A stretch of DNA of 64,000 nucleotides from Pampus argenteus (GCA_036937835.1 CM072871.1:1082501-1146500); one strand, 5' to 3'; counted from the stretch's first letter, positions 13,492-26,774 are shown. Notes: a model not told the origin generated them from the letters alone. Program-made: numbers and translations.

Positions 13492-13798
13492 ACCTACAGA
13501 AGGCTGCATCAGCTGCTGCTTTATCATTTCTGCTGTTAGCCTTTCATTAGATGATACATACAGTATTTCTTACTGGAAATTGACCAGTTCTATAATTTAT
13601 GCTATAAAAATGTAAATATCAAGACAGTTTTAATTCAGTTTCTTAATTTAAGACAAATGGCATAATACAATTGTATTATTCATCTGTGTACAACAAGCTA
13701 CCGGTACATGAATAGAAAATGAAAGAGAAAAAAAAATAGAAAAATCATAATCAATAATCCAGGAAAACGTTTGATTCGGGCTCGTTTTCTTCTCAGAT

Positions 13799-16700
13799 TT
13801 AATGTACGAGCTGCTCTGGATGGATGCCCATGGTCTTGTAGATCTCTTTGAGAATAAGCAGCGCCGTGTCTTCAGATTCCCTACAGGACGACAAACATAA
13901 CGTTCATATCCAACGAGTTTCTGAAAATCATAAGTGAAAAAACTAAAACCAAATAATGTTACTGCTGAAAACAAAAGACAATCCAGGAACATGCAGATAA
14001 TATTTAAAATCCTTTATTATAGCGTGTAAATCATTAAAAAGCCAACATGGTTCCTCTGCTACGGGTCTTTGTCAAGACTTAAAACCAGTTAAAATAATGA
14101 AACCTGTCATGTTGTTATTCAGGTCATGTTATAAATGAGGCCACACGCGTGTTGTCTCATTTTAAGTCCTACATTGGTTCAAACATGTTGGCTTTTTATT
14201 GATTTCACCTCTATAATAAAAGCTTTAAACTCTGTTTTATTGATTAGCATTTGATTAAAACAGATGGTCATCTCTTTTTCCTAATGCTATCTTATTTATA
14301 GAAAATGCTGAGAAAATTCAAATATAACTATAAACTATACTGTAGGTTGGTCCAACAAGCGTAGGTAATATTTGTTCTTTATATGTTGAGAAGGTATTGA
14401 CTGAATGTAAAGAAGTAAACAGCCTGAGGAAATAAAGTGTACCAGTAGCAGAGGTGACTCTGGAGGGCAAACAGGTACTCGTTGAAACTCTCGATGGGCT
14501 TCTCCTGCAGGACGTAGTCGATTCGATTCCCTCCGTTCAGCATCCCGATCTTCACCTGAGGCTCCTCTTCTTTCTGCGGCTCGGGACTCTCTGTCATCTT
14601 GTGCTCTGTGGAGGAATTCATCAGTTAATACGGAAACAATGTGACCTGTCGTTCATCTATAAGAAGCCAAACTCACCCTCCTGCGCTTGCTTCTCCTGCT
14701 CTTCGATCTGATTGGCAACGATGGCCAGCTCAGCCTGGAGCTGAGCGGACGACGTGTGAGCGCGAGCGAAGTCGTTGAGCGTCTGCCAGGCGGTCCGCAG
14801 CGAGCTGATGAAACCATGTTTCAGGTCCGAGCCCATCCTGGTGAGACTCTCCTTCAGCTCTGATGAAAGATGAAGAGAAGCTAATTAGAGTTTTACCTGA
14901 ACATGATCCGTCCTTATTACCACATTTAAGTCTAAAAACAAACGAGAAACTTTCAGGTTGGATCATATAGTCTGTCTGTCTTTGTATTTCACCACCACAC
15001 ATATTAGAGCACAACATAGCTCAGTTCAGGCTCTGATGAAGATGTGACTGTGTCAGCATTTTGACATACTTTCATTTCCTTGTATGAAACAGTTATTTAA
15101 GCAGAAATAAGAAACATACCAAGATGAAGCCTTTTCCTTCCCTTGTGATGTGGGACCAAAACAGGCTTCAGTTCCAGGTCTGGTATAATCAAAGGCTCAA
15201 TCCGGTACGCCACCGGGTCCAGCTAAAGGAAAATGAGTCATAATGAAGCTGTCAGCTGATGCTTTGCTTTCATCACTGTTTCATTACACTTACAGGCAAA
15301 TATTCTGTACAGGAAAGGAAACTAAGCAAGTAAAGGAGTAAGGAAACTACATACATGTTACATACGACATTCAGCCCCACTAGATATGTAGACGTATATA
15401 AAGATATAATACAGAGAGTGCCTGTTAGTGCATGTGAGTCTCTCGCTGTCCTGCCTGCGTCCACGTCACAAACTTACATCTCAACAGAACATTAATTTAT
15501 GTTTCTGAGAACATAAAGAACATGTTCCTGATTCATATTTAACCACTTTGATGTGTTTATGAGTTTCTGTCTTTTTTCCAGCTTCTTTGAGTAAACAACG
15601 TGCACATGTGTTTTGGGCTCAGATGTTGGTGCTAATGCGACATCTAGTGGGGCTGAATGTCATATATTGGACCTTTAAACATACAACACTAGGAGAAGTG
15701 AGTAAATATGTTATGAGCACTTATAGATAAATGAGTCCTTCAGGATACACATACCGGATGGTAAATATTGAAGAATCGTTTGCATGTTGGCAGCTGGTAC
15801 GTCTCTTCAATCTTCTCCAGGCCTCTGACTGTCAGGAACATGCCGATTGGAGAACCCAAGGCGAAGAAATTCATTGGTTCAAAGTCCAGAGTGTGGTAGA
15901 CTACTGACACCTACAGAGCAAAACATTAACAGTTATTAGTCAACTCTCACTCAGCTTTACGTCGACCTTTAACAGCTCAATTACACGTACCTGCCCGGTG
16001 CCAACCTCAAAGTAATTGTAGTTGACGTGGACGGAGGAGACGGTGCTGGAGGAGACGGCGAGCTTCGTCACGGTGGGATCAGGGAGAGCTTCAGCTGCTT
16101 GTGGGGGCGCCACCGCTTCACTGACCTCCTTCACCTCTGCTTTCTTCTGCTGAGCTGCCTGACGTGCAGCCTGCCAACATTAAAACAAAGACCGAGACAG
16201 AAGCAGCGTGTTAGTCATCACTGTCAACATCAGCCTCACTCAAACTCAAACACACACGTTGCCAGACTCGCCTGCTGAGTCACTCTTTCTTTGACAAACT
16301 TGGCGATCTTTTTCCTTGGACCCAGTGGGATTCCCATCTCCTTTAAGTCCTCAATAGTGCACATGAGCTAAACAAGGGTGAGAAAGGGACAAAATCAAAC
16401 AACCACCTCTGTCAACACAAGAATAATATGCGAGAAATAACAAAAATAAAACCTAAGATGTTATCACATTAGATCTGTCTCAGATTTTAGAAAAGGAAAG
16501 TCCCTCCGAGACTTTTGCAACAACCAATTTTCATACAAACTATATTTATTTTCTATATCGTCGGCCTTTTTTGTAGGAAAACCCCTGAACTTTAAATCTT
16601 ACAAAAGACTCGATGTCGATCTTCTCCTCGTCAAAGGTTCCCTTGTACTCAGACAGACCCAGATGTTCCAGCACAGCAGAAAGATCCTTAAACTCCTCCT

Positions 16701-19700
16701 CGTCTTCTTCGGGCTCCTCTTCCACAGGTGGAGGGCTCACGGTCTGAGTAACAGGTCCTGTCACCTGGTTTGAAAAGCACAATTATTTATAGCAGCATTA
16801 TTAGTCCTTTTCAACTGACAATCCACTGCATGTATTAACATAATTCAGGTGTATGACCTGTTTGGTGTCTCCATTGGCAGTGGGCACGTTTGGCTTGGCG
16901 GGTGCAGGAGAGGCGTTCTTCTGATTTGACAGCAGGTCAAAGAGAATAAGAGAACCTGCAAGAATAAAACCAGACATCTCTGTGAAAACTTAACAAAAAA
17001 TAAATCATAAATCTGGTGTTCACATGAACGAACTGCTTTATTACCTAAACTGTGTCCAGACACTGAAGTGCCTCCTCTGTAGTCTGGGTTCCTCTTCATG
17101 AACAGAGCATAAAGTCGGTTAATCTCAAGGGCCACTGTGTCCATGATGGTCTGGCAGTAAGTGGGACTGTTGTAGAAGAGCACGTCTAACAGAGTCTCAT
17201 TTGTAAAGTGACGTAAACGTCCAGTGCTGGGCAAGGTGATTTTCTTTATCCTCCTACACAGGAGACAAAAGAGTCCATTAACCAACTAAGTCTATTCAGT
17301 CACATTGAAAGGAGCTTGACCAAATAAACTTTATCACACACATTTAGCTAGACGCTCATAATGTTGTGTCTGCTTTATTATTCCAGCGGGAACCTGTCTG
17401 TCCTCACCTGTCTACCCCTGTGGCGTCTCCATGTAGGGCCGTGTGCCACTGGACAGGTAGGAACTCCACCCGGCTGATGGCGTGATCGTCCGTGGATTTC
17501 TTAAAGTGACTCTGCAGCAGCTTCAGTGACACGTTACGGAAGTCGTCCACTGAGAGCACAAGGATTTCACCAGGTTATTTCACAGGAATCATCACAGATA
17601 TACACAAAGGCTGGTGACTGGTACGACTGTCTGTACTCACCACACTCCACCATGCTCCTAAACCGCAGGTCACACACGGGGCCGATTCCATGAACCATAA
17701 ACACAAGATGATCCACCTTGGGAAGTTCACCTGGAAAAGGTGCCACCAGTAGAAATGTTGAATTGTACGTTGCTCACTGATCTTCAAAGTCACTTACTTC
17801 CCTCTTTAAACTGGGCATCTCATATCTGAGCTGTGTTATAATACGATTAAGCTGCAGACATATAAATATTTTCTCTCATAAAACTAATTACGATGGCTGG
17901 AACTTCCTCTAATGTCCTTTGAAATGTCTCATCCTGACAATCAATTTTCTAAAATTACTATCTGAGTTTGGATCAATGATCTTAACGTTTATTTACATGT
18001 ACATAAAATGACATAAAACAAGATGAGCTTCACAGACTTTCTTCCATCAGGGCCTACGCTTAGATTAAATTAGATTATGTAAAGAGGAACTTTTTACCAT
18101 CAGGCACTTCGTCATGGTCATCATCAATCCCTCTTTTGACCACTCTGGGCCTGGTCTGCCCGTCCTGAGTTGTGCCCCACTCGTCTGGTATGGAGGAGGG
18201 CTGAAACTGCACAATCACCTACAGAGCGACAAAGAACAAAGCCGTGTCACTTATTCAATCAAACTATTCAGATTAATCATCACAAAACCACCAGTTAAGA
18301 TGAATCAGGCGAAGGTTTACCTTTGGATTGTGCATGACAATGGTTTCTCCTGACGGGAACTCCAGTCTCCGGTGCCACTGGTTGGTAGAAACAGCTTTCT
18401 TATATTCCGCCTGGAGTTAAAAGAAACACATGCAAGACCTGAGAATATCATCATCATCTCCAACTGCACTGATATTTCATCAACACAGACACTGAACAGT
18501 CATTCAAAGCAGAAACTGATAAAAATAGATCTGATGGAACTAAAAATATGTTGTAACACATGTTGAGTTTGGCTGTTAGAGCTACTTAGTGAGTTAACTT
18601 AAATCACAAAGTCATAGTAGTGAGACGAACCTCCAGCTTGTCACTAAACTCCTCAGAGTAAGGGATGAAGCGACTATCCGTATCCCCTTTGTAGAACCAG
18701 CTGCAGCGCCGGACCTCTGTGCTCTCCTCCTCCCAGTAAACAGCAGAGCGCATGCGGTCGTAGAGCTGCACGTCGTAGCGCCCTCCATCTGTGCGCACAA
18801 TCACATTTTCTGGGTCTGGTTGAACTGGAAGAACAAAGGGCCACAACAACAATTTTTAGAGCAACTTCTACATTATTCATTATAATATATGTACTTTGAG
18901 CACCAACACTGCCAGAGTTAGATGTTCAGATTCATGTGCAGCGTGTCACAATACCCGAGTTGTACGTCTCCTCTAACTGAAGGGAGTCGATAAAGCTGAA
19001 AGGAAGCCAGACGCTCTTTGATTCCACTAGCTTGCAGTAGAACCAGTGCAGCTGAACTGGCTCATAAACGTTGTAGTTGTACGGCATCATCGGACCAGCA
19101 GGGACTATTGCTCCAGCAGTGGTTGGCGGCGGTGGAGGCGCCTGAATCTGCGTAGGAGGAGGCTGAAGAGAGAGGAGAAAAAAACATTCAGTGTGCTGAT
19201 TATCAACATCCTCTTCTTGGAGCCGCTGCTCTCATCAAGCATCCGACAGCTTAGCTTGTATCTACCTTTGTAAACGTGGGTCCTGATGGTGGGAATGTTT
19301 GCGGCGGAGAGCCGAGGGAGTAGGGGTTCTGCTGAGGTGTGTGGGTCGGCGGCAGGATCTCTGGAGCTGGAATATACGGACTGGCTCTGCTGCTGATGGG
19401 GGTGTGTCGGTACGGGTTATGACTCTGTTGCTGCATCTGGGGAGGTGGAGGGGTCATCGAGCTGGGAGGAGGAGTGTGACGCCCCATAGGGCTCTGATAA
19501 ACTGCACCGCCAAATGCTGGAGGAGCCGGGCTCATTTGTGAGCCTGGAGGTGGTGTTGGTGTTGGTGGAGCCATGCTGACACTGCTGGGAACAGAAACCG
19601 GGCCTGCTGATGTAGGAGCGGCTGACAGTGCTGGCGGGGGACACGGCGGCTGGCCGATGGCAGCGAACGGGTCACTGCTGGTTACCGGGCTGGAGAAGTA

Positions 19701-20363
19701 GTTGAACGTGGAAGGGGCGGGTCCATTACCAGAGGTCTGACCTAGAAAGCTGTCCTCCTCTCCAACATCAGTGGAATCATCTGATGGACGGAAACATGGA
19801 AGTAAAACTTACTGATCTGAACAGTGGACACATTTATCTGTTGAAAATCACCTGTTTACCAAAAACACCTGGAGGATCTTAAATGCAACATAATACAGAA
19901 AATACATTTTACGAGTAGAAATGGAAACAAATGAATTTAAATTAACTCAGTCAGATGTTTGTGGACAATTTTAAGACTTGACAGAAAATGTTGATATAAC
20001 ATTTGATGTAAATAGCTGCACATCCTCCTCAGGTAATGAAACACCAACGAGTCTAATCAATTCACGGCTATGTCAGTATTAAGCTAACATGTCAAACAGC
20101 TCAACACTGTTTTCTTCTCGTCTTATCTCCTGTAGGCTAAACAACAGCTGACAGCAACCCGGCTAGCTAACCTAGCTAACCTAGCTAACGCCGCTGTTCA
20201 GACGTTTCCTCCGTCGGTAATTCATCTCACCTCCTGACAGCACCGCCGGGCCGCTGGCCCGACTCACCGGCATGAAAGGCAAGTTGAAGTTAAACTCCGG
20301 AGCAGCACTGAACAGTAGATTTGCACTTGTATTGGGGACATTATTATTTTTTCTATCTGCCAT
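13799..20363 (-). CDS. sec23ip: SEC23-interacting protein (p125), DDHD-domain lipase family
   Basis: A peripheral protein of ER exit sites that binds Sec23/Sec31 of COPII coats and belongs to the intracellular phospholipase A1 family. Eighteen coding exons, 5' to 3': 20231-20363, 19266-19780, 18955-19162, 18631-18824, 18321-18410, 18098-18218, 17641-17730, 17408-17549, 17045-17253, 16858-16955, 16603-16764, 16272-16367, 15991-16170, 15755-15910, 15120-15222, 14677-14859, 14443-14605, 13799-13880. This gives 974 residues (human about 1000). It has a proline-rich Sec23-binding N-terminus (exon 2), a WWE-like segment (HWFYCKLVE), the lipase motif GHSLG (residues about 564-568, split at the 17045 donor), a SAM domain (about 601-686) and a DDHD domain (about 730-945). 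The intron after 16272 starts with GC. The start MADRKNNN has a good context. Confidence 0.96.
14036..14197. repeat. Hairpin-forming inverted repeat in sec23ip intron 17
   Basis: AAAAAGCCAACATG at 14036-14049 is perfectly complementary to CATGTTGGCTTTTT at 14184-14197, with weaker pairing beyond. The left flank (GTAAATCATTAAAAAGCC) recurs at 42121-42138 in bag3 intron 1 with one change, so this is a dispersed element, probably a small MITE. Confidence 0.6.
15366..15661. repeat. Inverted repeat (20-bp perfect arms) in sec23ip intron 14
   Basis: GACATTCAGCCCCACTAGAT at 15366-15385 is the exact reverse complement of 15642-15661. The arms enclose about 256 bp with no coding potential. This looks like a degraded MITE. 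Confidence 0.6.
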
Positions 20364-21103
20364 TTTCCTCTAAAATTACACGTAGCCACTACCGGAGCAG
20401 GCAGGCACCGCAGGCTCAGTCCTCCGTACAGTGGTTCTCTCTGACGCTGATCTGTAAAACATCAGCAGCGGCTCAACACGCGTCAGCGTCGCGCGCACAT
20501 TGTTTATAGATCTACTAAAGTCACGCAGGTTCTTCGACACGCAGTTCGTTGGTGGTAGCAAAAACAAACACACTCGTGTTCGACTGCCACCTACAGGCGA
20601 GAGGGGGCACTGCACTGCTATGGATTTAATAGTTTCAATAAATAATAATATTAATATTAACAATAAAATTAACAAGAACAACAATAATAATAATAATAAT
20701 AATACATTTAATTTGTAACGCACTTTTCATTCATAGTTAACCTTAAAGTGCTACAGTATTAATAACATGGAGCACACGACATAATTAATTAATTAATTAA
20801 ATGTTACAATATGACTTTTTAAGGAGTAATTTCATATAAAATTAATGTAAATCCATTTCCGTCAAACCTTCAGCATGTTAAAGTATATTAAAAATAACCC
20901 GACCAGTATGACGCTCCGTAGCTCCGCGCTCCGGTTGGTCTCTGTAGAAAAACAAACGAACCTCTCGCTTCCGACCAGTGACGCGTTTTTCCCGCCCTGA
21001 CTGCTGCCTGCTGCTGCTGTCTGAGAGGAAGTCAACAAACTAGAGTTTTCTCAGAGGTTTTACCGGATCTCTTGTGTCTTCTTCTGCCGTTTGTCACCGG
21101 TAC
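20364..21103. promoter_or_regulatory. Divergent promoter region between sec23ip and mcmbp
   Basis: A 740-bp spacer separates the two start codons. The sec23ip side is CpG-rich (ACGCGTCAGCGTCGCGCGC at about 20478). The mcmbp side carries TTTCCCGC, an E2F-type site, at 20988-20995, about 110 bp before the mcmbp ATG. The middle (20635-20800) holds AT-rich simple repeats, (AAT)n and (TTAA)n. The TSSs are inferred only. Confidence 0.6.
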
Positions 21104-24100
21104 ATGATGCCTTCCACACAGGACTGGACCGACACATGGGTCAACTGCCCGCTGGGCGTCGTTGAAGGGATGTTTGGTGAGAGACGCGCCGCAGCTTCAC
21201 ATCTTGATAACTAAGCTAGTTAGCTTGGTGGCTAGGTGCTGTGCTAGCTGCCATGCTTCTCACATGTACCTGTGTGCTTTTCATACCCTCCAGAAGGAGG
21301 AAATAACACGTTTCTGAACGTATTATCACATTTAGTGATGCTTTATTGCCGCCTGCACCGCACACAATGATAAATAAAAGTTATTTTATTATATTATATT
21401 ATATTAGTTAGTGCTGACTGTGCAGTTAACGAAGTGTTTACATGTAAACTATAAGCCACAACATGAGGCATCCACAGGTCCTGAAAGTGTCCTCAAACCC
21501 CTTTAAAATAACTTAACTTACAGAATATAAATATAAATATAAATATATTAACCCATGTGTCCAAAATACAGTTTCAGAGGTTATGAAACTTATTTCAAGT
21601 TTGGCGTTCAAACTCATTTCATCCATCATAGTTATTATTGTTGTTATTATTATTATTTAATAGCTTTATATCCTCAGACTGTCACATTTATAAACTTTAG
21701 GAATTTGCTTTAAAATAAAATATTTTTTGAATACAGCTGATTTACTTTAATTATGTTAAATACCAATTTGTCAATCAGAACAATAATATTGAACTGATAC
21801 AGTCATAAATTAATTTTTGATGTGTTTTTAATAAATGTGTCTTTGAAAGTCTTCATGATTATTTTTCTGTTCATCTCATAAAAATGTAATTTAACTGCAG
21901 TAAAACTACAGTAATATTTAGAGCTACAATGATTAATTGATTATTTGAGAAATGATTAGTCGTTTTTTAAAGAAACAAAAGCCCAAATTATCTGATTTCA
22001 GCTTCTTAAATATGGATATTTTCTGGTTTCTTTAGTCCTCTATGATAGTAAACTGAATATCTTTGGGTTGTGGACAAAATGAGACGTGTGAGGACATCTT
22101 GGACTTTGGGAAACAGTGATAGACTCACTGGTTCCTGGATCCATGTTCCTGTTGCTTTGAATAACAGTTGTGCTCTTGTTGATATTTCAGCCGCTTCCCA
22201 GAACGACCCCGACTCAGGATGGGAGGCCAAAGCAGTCGAGTTCTTCAAAGAGCAGCTGAAACAAAAGGACGCTCATACTTGGGTAAAGATCTTTTCTGTG
22301 TGTAAATTACACCGAGGTGTGAAATATAGCCGTAAACCTCGATGTTACATCCTGTCTGATGTTCGTATCGATCCAGGTTCCATCTATGAACGACGTCCCT
22401 CTGCACTACCTGAAGCCCAACAGCCTGGTCAAGTTTCGCTGTTTAATTCAAGACATGTTTGATCCGGAGTTTTACATGGGAGTGTATGAGACTGTTGATC
22501 CGTCTACAAAGACTAAAGTGAGCTCTTCCTCATTCTCTCCAGTGCGCCTATTTGCATCAGCACACAGTCCTCTCGTGTGTCCAATGCTTGTATTTTGCAT
22601 TTGATAATTCGTTATCTTAATTAAACTGTCTGACACACTGCAGGTGCTGCGATGCGGGAAGTACAAAGATGTGACAGAATGTGGGGTAAGTCCTCCTCTG
22701 TTCAGACCTTCATGTGGTCCATAAATGCCTCAGTTCAGCTTCAGCTTTGACAATAACACTGACTTTGTGTTTATCTCCAGGTGGATTTTAACCCCAGAAA
22801 TACTGTGACTGCAGAGAGACAAACGTTCTACTGCGTGCCTATTCCTGGAGAAAACTCCTGGGTGAAAGAGATATCCTTATCTTATTCAGATCACACCATT
22901 CCTAGCCGATGGGAGAGACGGTTAAATGTGGATTTTCTACCTAGTTTTTCTTAATTGTGACGCACAGCTATGCCGGCTCTAGTCAGGCGAGAGTGGTTCC
23001 TTCCACCTCGTATGTGCCGAGCAGACAGAAACGCAGCTACGAGGAGGACGACGACATGGACATGCAGCCGCAGAAACAGAGGGAGCCACATGCTGGTATG
23101 AAAAACACAGTGTCCACCCTGATTTCTGTGTTTTATTAGACATTACAAATCTAAGTGCAGCCTGCTCCTCGCTCGCCGCAGGTCCTCAAAGTCCCACAGA
23201 ACATCACGGCAACGGCGACTGTAAGCGGCAGGAGACAGAAGCTCCTTCCAGCCAGGCAGCGTCTGCCTCACATCTCGACCTCAACTTCCCCCTGCCAGGA
23301 GAGAAAGGCCCCTCGTGCTTAGTCAAGGTATTTAAGTGGTTTTTATAAATTTTTCTTAACTGTCATTGATAGATGATTTATGTCAAATCAAAGGTTTGTT
23401 CTAATGTTTAATTTCAGGGATGATGCCTAATTGATCAGGTGTGGAACAGGAGTTATTTAGTGATGATATTTGTTGTTGGCAGGTGTATGAGGACTGGGAC
23501 AGCTTCAAACTGAATGACACTCTGGAGGTTTACGGCATCCTCTCTGTCAGCCCGGCCCTCAGCGCTCTCGCAGACGAGAAGTGAGATGATTAAATGTGTC
23601 TGATTTTCCTCTGACGGCGGTGATCTGTGTGCTTCTTACTCATTCTTGGCTCATCCTCACAGAGACACCTCCTCATCCATCGTGGACCCCACAGAGTACA
23701 TGGAGACGGCGGAGGAGCAGAGAGTGCACAGCCCACCAGCCTCACTGGTTCCTCGCCTCCACATGCTCTACGCCAGGCCGCTGCCTCACAACAACCCACT
23801 GCTGCCCTGCGCCGCCCTGCAGGACAACAGCGCCTGTAAGGACGGATAGTTTATACGCGTTTATCCTCAGTGTGGGTCGCCATTATAGCACATATGCATT
23901 TCAGTTCAGTTATTTACATTAAAAAATGCAAAACCGGCATAAATGATCCGTTAGTCTGTCGGACACAACAAGCAACTGGAGACGTCCTTTGACTTTAGGA
24001 GAAATTGTTGATAATATAAACTATGGAAACAAAGATGTCATCATGTGCAAAGCTCTCGTTTAACTTTTCGTCATTCATCTTCAGTTTTATCTTCAACCCT

Positions 24101-26424
24101 GAGCGAGATGGCCTCCGTCCGGGCAGAGCTGCTCACGTACTTCACGCACGTCCTCCTGGGAGACGCTCTGGCTGCCGAGTACCTCATCCTGCATCTCATC
24201 TCTAACGTGTACGTATCAGTCTGATGTAACGGCAGTCTTGCTCCCTTTGTTTTGTGGTTACACGCTAAACCCGAAGCAGCTTTCTCACACAGATTTGACT
24301 TTGGTTTTCTTGTAGGTATACGAGACGAGATGTTCTCCCACTGGGGAAGTTCACCCTGAACCTGAGCGGCTGTCCTACTGCCTCCTCGTACCCTGAACGC
24401 CTCTATCAGATCCTCCAGCAGCTTGTGCCTTCTGTGAGTGAACTTCACTGCAGGAGACTGCCAGAAATATTAATTTATTTTTGTTTGTAAAAGAAAATGA
24501 ACCATGAATGTGAACTTTGATTTAGGGATGACAGTCAGGGGACTGATATATGATGATATATTACTTTCTTTCTTTGTTTTGTTGCCACCTTGCAGTCGTA
24601 TTATCTGGGCATGAGCCTCCAAAACATGAACCAGATGCGGTTGGTGCCTAAGAAAGACTACGTGGCCAACCGGCTAGTGAGCGGCGCCCTGCAGCTGGCC
24701 AGAAACACTTCTCTCTTCCTGGATGAGACCCAACTGGAACAGGGACAGCTGGACACAACAGGTGAAGCTTCTCTCAGACTCTCCATGAGCGTTGTGTCCG
24801 CCTTCAGACGCCGTTACAGCAGATAACGGAGTTGACACTAAGCAGGTTCTTGTGTGTGTGTGTGTGTGTGTGCTGCAGGTGTGCGTAACGTCACGGCCCT
24901 GGGGAACGTGATCTCGTGGCAGAAGGTTGATTATGACTTTAACTACCACCAGATGGAATTCCCCTGCAATATTAACGTGCTCATCGCGTCAGAGGGCCGC
25001 TCGCTGCTGCCGGTGAGGATAAACAGGGATGAGGCATCAGCTGCAAGGCCAAAACTCCCCCCACCCCACCCCACCACCACCCCAACCCCCCCGGCCTGGG
25101 CAGGGAGGGGTAAGATTTCCGCCAGAGCCTCCTGAGACCAAATCGTGTCAGACACTGGAGGTTGTTACCAGCCGGCGTCACGCTGTCATTGGTCGACTGC
25201 AGAAACCCTCCAGCTGACGGCTTTAAGCCGGGTCTCGCTCTGCTGCGAACAGCCTGAGGAATGTGTCGTGTGCTATTCCTGTGTGTTGGTGTAACTGGTT
25301 GCCATGGCGGCAGCTGTGTGCCGCAGGAACAATCCTGGAAGAGGCGTCAGGCTCGGCCCTCCTGAAGGGCAGCGCGCTGTAAACAACTCCCAGGGTTGAT
25401 TAGAAGTCAGAAGTACACTGACCGGCTGTGTTTACATTGAACAGCTATCAGCTGATCACTAGACAAGACATCCATGTAGCTTTTCTAGGTCAGATAGCTT
25501 TGGCTGGTACAGTGTATATTTCTATAATATTTCTCTCTGTGTTTGACCCACAGTCAGACTGTCAGATACACCTGCAGACTCAGGTCACCCCCGAACACAT
25601 GGACGAGTATCTCAGCAGCATCCACGTGCATCCACAAGCTTCATCACAGCTCAACAAGTTCCGGCTCTACGTCAGCGTAGCTCGGCTGCTGGACTACAGC
25701 ATCTCTGATGAAGTGACTAAGGTGGGACATGCTTGACGTGGCTGCAGACACATAAATGAGAAGCAAACACGGATTTTCCTTCATAAAGAAAAAAGGGGGG
25801 ACTGTCAGTGTTGACGTCTATTTTTAGTTTCTGCTTTTTCATTAACTTCCTGTATAATAGGAGCAGATTGGTACCAGATTCTCTTTAGGTTAGATGAACC
25901 TTCCCTGCATCCAGGAGGCCTGTTTCTGTCTTTTTTATGCTATTAATTGTCCTTTAACGGCCTCCTTCTCATGCTGTCCTCAGTCGGTGGAGGATGACTT
26001 CGTAGACATGAGGAAGGACGACCCCCAGAGCATATCTGCTGAGGACCTCCACAGGATGCTTGTTGTGGCGAGGTGGGCTATTATATATTATTCATATAAG
26101 CTTTACTTCTTGCTTAGTTTTTATGTAGTAAGTAATAACAGAAACCTGTGCAGCTCTATTTAAAAGGTTCAATGCAGCAGTAAGTGATTATTACAATGAA
26201 AATGCCAGATATGACATAAGTAGGGTGTTAATCACTTCCTGGATTAGTGTAGCTAAAATAAAACAATATTTTAGTTTTCTCGTGTGTCTGTCGGCAGGCT
26301 GCTGTCTCTCAGCCTCGGCCAGACGTCTCTGTCCAGAGACAGCTGGCTCAGAGCGAAACACATGGAGGCGCTGCGGAGCAGCAGGATGGAGCAGCACAAG
26401 TGTGTCAACGGCAACGAGCCGTGA
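21104..26424 (+). CDS. mcmbp: MCM complex-binding protein
   Basis: A nuclear protein that binds MCM3-7 in place of MCM2 and acts in MCM assembly, dissociation and sister-chromatid cohesion. Sixteen coding exons: 21104-21176, 22191-22282, 22377-22517, 22644-22685, 22781-22870, 22966-23095, 23182-23327, 23483-23580, 23663-23835, 24085-24208, 24316-24433, 24596-24761, 24879-25012, 25554-25721, 25984-26072, 26298-26424. This gives 636 residues (human about 642). Matching family blocks include VPLHYLKPNSLVKFRC, RQTFYCVP, KRSYEEDDDMDMQP and FDL/DLNFPLPGEKG; the C-terminus is KCVNGNEP. Two ATGs in a row start the frame (21104 and 21107). Intron 5 is of the AT-AC type (22871-22965). The acceptor of exon 13 lies next to a (TG)n run. 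Confidence 0.96.
21921..22120 (+). mobile_element. Interspersed repeat copy (same family as 57221-57519), 3' part missing
   Basis: The copy begins GAGCTACAATGATTAATTGATT and continues through a segment shared with the copy at 57221, including AACTGAATATCTTT followed by GTTGTG. It ends after GGGAAACAGTGAT. It lacks the closing inverted end seen in the second copy. It lies in mcmbp intron 1, just upstream of exon 2. Confidence 0.65.
22871..22965 (+). other. mcmbp: AT-AC (U12-type) intron of mcmbp
   Basis: Exon 5 ends in ...GTGAAAGAG and is followed directly by ATATCCTTATC, nearly identical to the U12 AT-AC donor consensus ATATCCTTT. No GT donor nearby keeps the frame. The intron ends ...GACGCAC, and the next exon (AGC TAT GCC) continues in phase 0 in line with the human protein. 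A U12-like branch site, TTTCTTAAT at about 22947-22955, puts the branch A about 11-12 nt from the 3' end, within the usual range. Confidence 0.88.
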
Positions 26425-26734
26425 GCAGAAACAAACACGCTCCTTCCTTTTTGATACATAAAGAAGTTTGTAATAAAGATGCTTTTCATATGCTGTTTAG
26501 TTCATGTTTGTTTCTTACTTAACCAACATGCAGTTTAAAGATATTAATGGCTTGTACATATAGTAACTGAGGTTTAGCAGTTTAACATGCTGCAGATCAA
26601 CTTTTCTATGTTAATGGTTTTTTAAACTTTAAAAATATGTAAATAAAGCAACGATGTCTGCAGAATTATTGCCGATGGTGCATTTTCCTTCCTTCCCGTT
26701 GAGCTGATGTCAGTTGCTTCTTAACAGATTTTAC

Positions 26735-26774
26735 AATAAACCTCATGCAACACTTGTTCACTCATACTTTTTAT
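26735..26774. terminator. Facing poly(A) signals of mcmbp (+) and inpp5f (-)
   Basis: AATAAA at 26735-26740 (+) can end mcmbp; another lies at 26472-26477. TTTATT at 26769-26774 is AATAAA on the - strand and would end inpp5f. Their expected cleavage sites nearly coincide. Confidence 0.55.
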
